A DNA stretch of 64,000 bases. Source: Congeria kusceri. Its lineage: Eukaryota > Mollusca > Bivalvia > Myida > Dreissenidae. Numbering within the stretch: the stretch's first letter is position 1; each line of letters begins with the position of its first letter. Where the stretch lies: contig CM051034.1 of the NCBI GenBank assembly GCA_027627225.1, forward strand, positions 43,492,048-43,556,047, read 5' to 3'. A program made the translations under genes and the position numbers. Positions 57,862 to 64,000 of the stretch are shown in pieces. The notes beneath the pieces were generated by a model that had not been told where the DNA came from, searched no databases, and worked only from the letters and a program-made list of their open reading frames with translations.

Positions 57862-58660
57862 TGTTTATTCCACCGGCATATTGATGCGGGAGGCATGTAG
57901 TGATTGTCCTGTCCGTCCTTCCGTCCGCCCTTCCGTCCGTGACAAGGTTAAGTAGATTTTACGTTTCTTCTAGCACCAACACCGCTTACTACAACACTTG
58001 GATACTCACACAGTTGTTGCTTATGACCATTCACCTATCCACCCATATCACTCAAGCTCACTTTGACCTTGACCTTGACCTAATTTGTACTTAGAATAAT
58101 TGAAATGGGCTGTTTCTTGGTTAACTAGATTTTACCGTTTCGTCTAGCGCCAACACCGCTTGCAACAACACTTGGATATTTATACAGTTGCTACTAATGA
58201 CCATTACAAATCCACCCATATCACCTAACCTCACTTTGACCTTGACCTTGACCTAATTTGTACTTAGAATAATTCAAATGGGCTGTTTCTTGGTTAACTA
58301 GATTTTACCGTTTCGTCTAGCGCCAACACCGCTTGCAACAACACGTGGATATTTATACAGTTGCTACTAATGACCATTACAAATCCACCCATATCACCTA
58401 ACCTCACTTTGACCTTGACCTTGACCTAATTTGTACTTAGAATAACGCAAATGGGCTGTTTTTTGGTTTACTAGATTTTACCGTTTCGGCTAGCGCCAAC
58501 TCCGCTTGCTACAACACTTGGATACTTACACAGTTGTTGCTTATAACTATCCCCAATCCACCCATATCACCCAACCTCACTTTAAACTTGACCTTATTTG
58601 GACTAAAAAATGGGCTACCCAGCACAAAGGGGAGGGGGGCATGTGTGTTTATCAAACACA
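57862..58660 (+). repeat. Family G tandem array
   Basis: The head is TTATTCCACCGGCATATTGA then TGCGGGAGGCATGTAGTG, with repeated CCGTCC units. About four units of 160 bp follow; two adjacent units (about 58,110-58,430) are almost identical. It is related to 24,245-25,135. Confidence 0.85.
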
Positions 58661-58740
58661 GAATCTTGTTTATTACCTGTATCTACGTCTTTTCGTATTG
58701 TCTGTTATGGTACCCATGCATTTGAACTGGAATAATTGTT

Positions 58741-58806
58741 TCTCAATATACGTTTGTTGTTGTTAATGTTGTTTCTCAATATACGTTTGTTGTTGTTAAT
58801 GTTGTT
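58741..58806 (+). repeat. 33-bp direct duplication
   Basis: TCTCAATATACGTTTGTTGT then TGTTAATGTTGTT begins at 58,741 and again at 58,774, without differences over a full unit. Confidence 0.9.
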
Positions 58807-59223
58807 TCGGAAACTATATACAAATAAAATGATCTGCATTGTATATATTTTGCAATTAAACATAAAAATTAAATAAAACGCGTTGACCAGAAACATGTTT
58901 CGTCCCTTTGCAATGTTTGTTGTATTTTCTTGATTTAAATATCGATGAACGTATTGATTATTTTTGTAGCTTGAAATTGTTAGGAACCGTTAAACTTCAC
59001 ACATTGCTGAATGTCACAAATTCTGATATTCTTTAACAAAACATTGAATTATTGAAATTGTTTTCCAAAATAGTCATATTTGAATTAATCCTTAAAGTTA
59101 TTTTAAAATCAATCAAATGAATTAATTTAAATTTTCTATTTCGTTTGAATATAACGTTAAAACAATATTTTGTTATTCGTACATCAAAAATGTTACAAAC
59201 ATTCTCCGTATATAAGTTCATAA
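58807..59223. other. AT-rich DNA, no gene seen
   Basis: Nothing recognisable. Confidence 0.4.
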
Positions 59224-59460
59224 TAGGCGTGTCGTAGCAAACCCGGGTTTAATGCATGTGCATAAAGTGTCGTCCCGGATTAGCCTGTGCAGTCCGCACA
59301 GGGTATTAAATCCAGGAAAGCACTTTCCGCCTACAGTGGATTTATATTTAGAAGAGACTTCCTTGAAGCAGAAAATACCATAACAGCGCACTGCACAGGC
59401 TGATCCGGGACGACACTTAACGCACATGCGTTACGCTCGGGTTTTCCACGACATGCCTCG
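59224..59460. mobile_element. Palindromic MITE, copy 2
   Basis: Same family as 16,770-17,030. The ends are AGGCGTGTCGTAGCAAACCC and (inverted) GAGGCATGTCGTGGAAAACC, with GCATGTGCATAAAGTGTCGT and CCCGGATTAGCCTGTGC in the left arm. The inner palindromes have decayed (GGGTATTAAATCCAGG in place of the clean repeat), so this copy is older. Confidence 0.85.
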
Positions 59461-60429
59461 TATCTTTCAGACCACATTCTCGTCCTCATTTTATGTTGAT
59501 TAATTGCAACATTATCGTTTACAAATAGTTATGTACTGTTTTGTTTACGCCAATAAATTTATGTCAAAATTTTGTTTTGGTTAAATTCGTTGATCATGAC
59601 TGATCGCAACTTGATCAAGTAATTACTTAATACTCAAATTGACACATGTATCCAATCACAACCTGAACCAACTGACCTGCACAAGAATCAATGAATGTTG
59701 CTTTCTTAAATTAGAATAACAATGCTTATACTAAATATTACAACGCTCGAGATAAGAATTATACATACTATGGTTTTACGAGCCAATCTCAATTCTGACG
59801 TTAAAATGTAAACGGTATAGAAATGATCAGGTAGATGCTGTTTTAATCCTATTGTTCATAATCGATAGAGATCCTCTATTAGTCATGGTATACCTACCTT
59901 TCAAGGACCTAGACCTAATTGTCGCGTAGTTATTGCATGGACATGGTTTGAACCCAGGAAATTTACACCGGAACATACGTATGCAGGGAGAAGTCTATAG
60001 CAAATTTAAAATTAAAGGGGGACAACTCATATGAGTTGAAGTAAACCAGTAAAGGAAAAGTTCCATTGTAGAATTAGATGCAAAATAGCAAATTCTACCG
60101 TTATATGCGTTTCAAAGTTGAAAAACAACCACTCTTGATTTGAGAACTTCAACTAGAGTATTGGTGTCATTTAGACCCCACAAATATTTTTCTTATTTGA
60201 AAATGAAATAAATAATAAGACACAGCTCAAAATGGTATATATTCTATAAAACATGCGTACAAAAATACATAAAAATAAAATTTCATTTTTTTCTAAAGGC
60301 AATATAAATAATCACAACTTTTTTACGGCCTGTGGTCAAAATGATCCCAAAGGAGCGGATGAGGGTTATTGATCTGTTCACGGGGGGTCGTGTTGACATT
60401 TTTACAAACTTTGTGCCACATATTTCGAA
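59461..60429. other. AT-rich DNA, no gene seen
   Basis: No repeat family or splice-bounded frame seen. Confidence 0.4.
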
Positions 60430-60910
60430 AATTTTAAAGCGTTTGTATTTAATTTTGAGTGTTTCTGTTGTTTTCGTTGTAATTGTTGAACACACGTGAA
60501 TCACGTAGAAAAAGTAAACAATACATTCGATACTATATACATCTGACTGGCCGAGAGGTAGCGCGTTAGCATCGATCTGGAGTTCGGAGGTTCGAACCTA
60601 GGTGCGAGCAACATTTTATATATGTTTTTATATGTCTTTTTCTTGTTATAGACTAGTACTTGAGCTTTTTAGTTTACATGCTTAATCTTCCTGGTTTAGG
60701 ACTACGATTATTTTTAAGCTCAATTTTATTATAAATCTTAAATAACAGCCGATGAAATCAAAGCTTATGTGTAAACCATGTTTTCATTTGTCAACATTTT
60801 GAATTAAACTAAGATTGAACGTAAACATGTCCTGAGGCTTGAAGTTTAATGGCATATTTGAAAATACAAAAATATGTGAACAAGTCCCTTTGATTTGTCC
60901 CTTTAATGTT
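60430..60910 (+). mobile_element. tRNA-derived dispersed element, copy 2
   Basis: GTTGTTTTCGTTGTAATTGT, then ACACACGTGAATCACGTAGA, then a tRNA-like body (about 60,545-60,617): TGGCCGAGAGGTAGCGCGTT (A box), ATCGATCTGGAGTTC (anticodon arm) and GGAGGTTCGAACCTAGG (B box). It is followed by CTTGAGCTTTTTAGTTTACA and TTTAATGGCATATTTGAAAA, which match 50,335-50,462. The acceptor stem does not close, so I call a SINE-like element and not a tRNA gene. Confidence 0.6.
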
Positions 60911-61303
60911 TCGTTGGATGCACATCAAATAGCGACGCTTCATCGCAATTTCGATTATTGTTGTTTTATTTTGTTTTCATTATTGTACATGTGAGAACAG
61001 GATAACGCCTGTTTGCGACGCTGGTGTGCATTTGCAAGCCTTGATTCAAAACACTTAACACTTAGCAATAGGATGTAAACACTTGGAGCGCACGTTACGC
61101 GTGTTTTGAAATAGTAACGATCTGTAAACCGTGCCTTAAAACGTTTTTTATATCCAGTGTGACAAGTTTAAGAAATTCCTAATAGGTAGTGCCACTCTGG
61201 GTACACAGGCGATTCTAAAAATAATCTATCTTAGGTAGCATTCCGGAGTTAGTCGATGTATCACGATTAAAGGTAGTGCATATCGAAAGCTGGAAAAGGT
61301 ACA

Positions 61304-62540
61304 ATGGTCTGGAAAATTCTACCGGTTTTGTTATTAGTGGTTTTGGAGAAAACTGTGGCACAGGAGCCTAAGTCTTGGATTTGTTACGAAAATGATTATA
61401 AGGTGAGGCAAATCAATAAATACTGTCGCCTCCACTAAACCACCTTCACCGCCAACACAACCACCACTCCTACTCACAAAACCATCATTACCGCAACCAC
61501 CACTACCATCATCATCATCAGCAGCGCCACCTTTACTGCCACCATTACCACCACCACCACAGCCACCATCATGATCACTACAGCCACAACTACCACGACC
61601 ACTACAACCACAACTACCATCATCATCGAAACTACCACCACTACAACCACCATCATCATCATTATAGTAATAGGTTGAGCTATTTGAGCTCATCTGTCCT
61701 TCGAGTCAGAATTAAAGCAGGTGTAGTGTTTATTCACGTGCAGATTCTCCTTCGTCTGGCGACGCTGGAAGCCAAGCAAACCCTACTGGAGGGAACTGTG
61801 GCCGAGCAGAAAGTGGAGATCAAGATCTTAAGCCAGCAAGTAGCAGGTATACTAGTACAAGAGCGCGTTATGTCTGACCTCACGCGTAGAGGTATCACAT
61901 TTTCATTATTGGCTTAAAGGGTTCGGTATTTCGACAGAAAGTCACATTGTCATGTATAGCTTTGTACAAAATGACCTGGGTTTTACAGTCTTTAAATCGT
62001 TCTATGTCAATAAAACATGCGCCCTTAACAGTAATGAGTAGTCATTCCCTGCAAGCATGTGATTAAGTAGTATGTATATTTCTTGAAAAGTTTGTTAAAA
62101 ATAATAAATAGGTCGGCATGTTGTACCTGTTCGCCATTGATATAAACATACTTTTCTACAGACACCATGTCAAACATGTTTTTATTGAGCAAAGAATAGC
62201 AATCAAACAACAATTATACATAAATAAATAAAATCCGGTTTGGTTAAAAGTAAGGGCCCATTGATGCCACAATGGACTGATTGTTCTCGAGGTACGTGGG
62301 GCCCTGTTCACAATGACTCTACTTATAAACATCAAGTGTTGATACATTGTTTTACGGATCTAGACATGAAGCAGAACCAGTGGGGCAGCTGGGCCGCGTG
62401 GGGCCTGTGCGAGTTCTCGTGCACTAGGAACGCGAATGAGGGTGCGAGAGTTCAGACGAGATCTCGTCACGTGACCGTGAACAGCGTTGTCCAAAAGACG
62501 GAGACTGACCAGCGGCCGTGTAATGCGGTGCAGTTTGCAG
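61304..62540 (+). CDS. Secreted coiled-coil/thrombospondin type 1 repeat protein, 5' part
   Basis: Exon 1 (61,304-61,402; donor GTGAGG) gives MVWKILPVLLLVVLEKTVAQ, a signal peptide, then EPKSWICYENDYK. Exon 2 (61,744-61,846; after TTCACGTGCAG, before GTATAC) is 103 nt and encodes an amphipathic coiled coil (LATLEAKQTLLEGTVAEQKV). Exon 3 (62,364-62,540; after GGATCTAG, before GTGATC) is a TSR: QNQWGSWAAWGLCEFSC carries the WxxWxxWxxC ladder, followed by GARVQTRSR and DQRPCNAVQF. Splice phases agree (0, then 1, then 1). About 126 residues are encoded before the gene continues beyond an intron of at least 1.4 kb, so the 3' exons lie outside the window. By family knowledge, such proteins are secreted, oligomerise through the coil and bind matrix or glycans; the WxxW motifs are C-mannosylation sites. 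The real role is unknown. The exon 3 acceptor has a weak pyrimidine tract. Confidence 0.75.
61435..61675 (+). repeat. ACC/ATC trinucleotide-rich tract in intron 1
   Basis: A dense run of ACC, CCA and ATC triplets. It gives long Gly/Asp-rich and Val-rich frames on the minus strand, which I treat as low-complexity translation. It lies between exons 1 and 2 of the TSR gene. Confidence 0.85.
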
Positions 62541-63355
62541 GTGATCATGAGCTTTTTTTTACGGATTTATCCGTCTGATGTTTGTGTTTTACCGGTATAA
62601 TGCACATATCAATGTTTTCTCCCAAGGGGGCGGGGGAGCGGCGTGCATATACGGGATGTTTTACTGAAAGACAGGCGGGAATTGGACATTCCGAATGATT
62701 CCGGGTCTCGGGGTAATAGATTGATCCCGGTAATGTAGCCCCCCCCCCCGGCCATTTGATAGACATATAGCATCTCCCACAGTGGATTTAGACAAATATG
62801 CTAAGCTCATCATGGGGGAAAATATTTCGATAGTGCATAATATAGGGCTTTAATGCGGACTGTCATAGTTTGGTATATAACTCTACTGAAAAACGACAAT
62901 CCACAACTATTTTCCTATCTTAACATTAAACTTTGAAGAATATTCGCTCAATAGGTAAATACAATTTCATCCATATAATAAGTACTTATGGCTAAACAAA
63001 ATTAATGAATTGTTTCTCAAGCACTTTTTCCAAAAAATCAGGAGGGAGGGCCCTTTTTGTCACTATGTAATGGCTTATTAACACAAGTAATTAAGTACAG
63101 ATTAAAGACAATTTTGAAGTTTTAATAACAACATAAGTATCCCTTTTGATAAAATTCTAAATATAGATTTATTAATAATAAACGGTCATTTATGCGAGCT
63201 GATGTAAAAAGACAATCAATTTGAATGTTCATAATTAACATAAGTGCCTTCAAATTGATATACCATCAACATTAAAGTACTCTTATTTATAAAATTTAAC
63301 TTTTCGGAATTCATATTTTTATCACTGATAAAAATAGGAATTATTTTTGCAATAA
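62541..63355. other. Start of TSR gene intron 3, no exon seen
   Basis: AT-rich, with a C run at about 62,740 (GTAGCCCCCCCCCCGGCC). I searched for a match to the pseudogene's exon 4 and saw none. Confidence 0.45.
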
Positions 63356-63886
63356 ATCACCAATCATTTTTGGAAAGGAAAATTAACAATTGTCAATGCA
63401 GCTCGCATTTTTGTTTGTTTCCATAGGACTTATATTGACACAAATTTTCTTCAAAAATATGGAATGCTATTACACAAGCAAAAGCATCTACGAAACAAAA
63501 GTTTAAATCAACAAATAGACGATATTTATGAAGGTTCCCAATCGAAAGTTACTGTAAATACCGAAAGCCCAACCGGGTTACTCATCTTCCGCTACGTTAA
63601 AATGCGGATTCTTTTAATTTTAAGCCGCTTTCCGTGGGATATAATTCAATACATCGTAATTCTAGTAATAGTTCTTATGAACGTTCATGGTGTTTATTCG
63701 TCCGAAATCTGTTTCTTATTTACGAAAGGCATTGTTCAAAAGCACTTGGTACGAACGGTAATATACTATAATGTACATGCTTGTTTACTCCATCGTCGAA
63801 TACCCACGTGTGATATGCCGTTACACTCTATAATCACACGTGATAAATGTAGTATACGTAATGAATCAACCCTGGGTTACCGATAA
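63356..63886 (+). CDS. Unidentified open frame
   Basis: An open stretch of 176 codons to a stop at 63,884-63,886; the first ATG is at 63,464 (140 residues). The peptide has a basic N-terminal part (HKQKHLRNKSLNQQIDDIYE) and one hydrophobic segment (IIQYIVILVIVLMNVHGVY), then a Cys-containing tail. A possible acceptor (TGTTTCCATAG, 63,416-63,426) lies in the frame. It does not match the phase or sequence expected for TSR exon 4. I recognise no family. It could be an exon, a transposon remnant or chance. Confidence 0.25.
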   Translation: MTNHFWKGKLTIVNAARIFVCFHRTYIDTNFLQKYGMLLHKQKHLRNKSLNQQIDDIYEGSQSKVTVNTESPTGLLIFRYVKMRILLILSRFPWDIIQYIVILVIVLMNVHGVYSSEICFLFTKGIVQKHLVRTVIYYNVHACLLHRRIPTCDMPLHSIITRDKCSIRNESTLGYR

Positions 63887-64000
63887 TGGTTTACTCCAGA
63901 GTCATCACCAGTCATCGCCTACAGAAACAAGAAATGTCTTTAAAAAAGACAATCGGCGTTGACATTAATATTGAGGTATGATATTTACCCTAAACATAAT

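Noticed and set aside
61334..61693. Gly/Asp/Cys-rich 119-residue protein on the minus strand
   Set aside because: It is translation of an ACC/ATC triplet tract within intron 1 of the TSR gene.
63356..63886. Exon 4 of the intact TSR gene
   Set aside because: Its sequence and phase do not match the pseudogene's exon 4, and it lacks the expected Cys pattern.

Overview
This is eukaryotic nuclear DNA, most likely from a bivalve mollusc. It is AT-rich and packed with tandem repeats of 130-180 bp carrying GGTCAAGGTCA-type phrases, dispersed palindromic elements, molluscan-type SINE heads and non-LTR retrotransposons, and has only a few short, spliced host exons. A dreissenid- or venerid-like clam is my best guess from repeat style; I could not search a database.

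Layout. 1-11,300: 164-bp repeats, a 36-bp minisatellite (41 copies) and several families of Helitron-like modular repeats, one nested in another. 11,300-20,700: AT-rich DNA, more modular repeats, a SINE with a 16-bp target-site duplication, a palindromic MITE and two weak minus-strand exon candidates. 20,705-20,797: one convincing orphan host exon. 20,900-25,140: further repeats. 26,473-31,960: a 52-bp minisatellite and a G-run minisatellite. 33,172-37,848: an L1/Tx1-like LINE on the minus strand, with one nonsense codon. 40,128-45,553: a second, essentially intact LINE on the minus strand, whose ORF1 and ORF2 lie in one frame separated by a single TAG. 45,790-47,266: a palindromic element with a second palindrome inserted in it. 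50,534-52,930: another inverted-repeat element holding a 38-bp minisatellite (24 copies). 53,280-54,909: a broken gag/PNMA-like capsid gene without any pol. 55,786-57,652: the remains of a spliced gene for a secreted coiled-coil/thrombospondin-type-1 (TSR) protein. 61,304-62,540: the first three exons of an apparently intact paralogue of that gene, running off the right edge.

The host genes of note are the TSR pair. The two copies share exon order, splice phase and an identical 103-nt coiled-coil exon length; the upstream copy carries two in-frame stops and two frame changes, so it reads as a tandem-duplicate pseudogene. Almost everything else is mobile DNA or its derivatives. Most open frames in the window come from minisatellites whose period is a multiple of three, or are shadows of the LINE genes.
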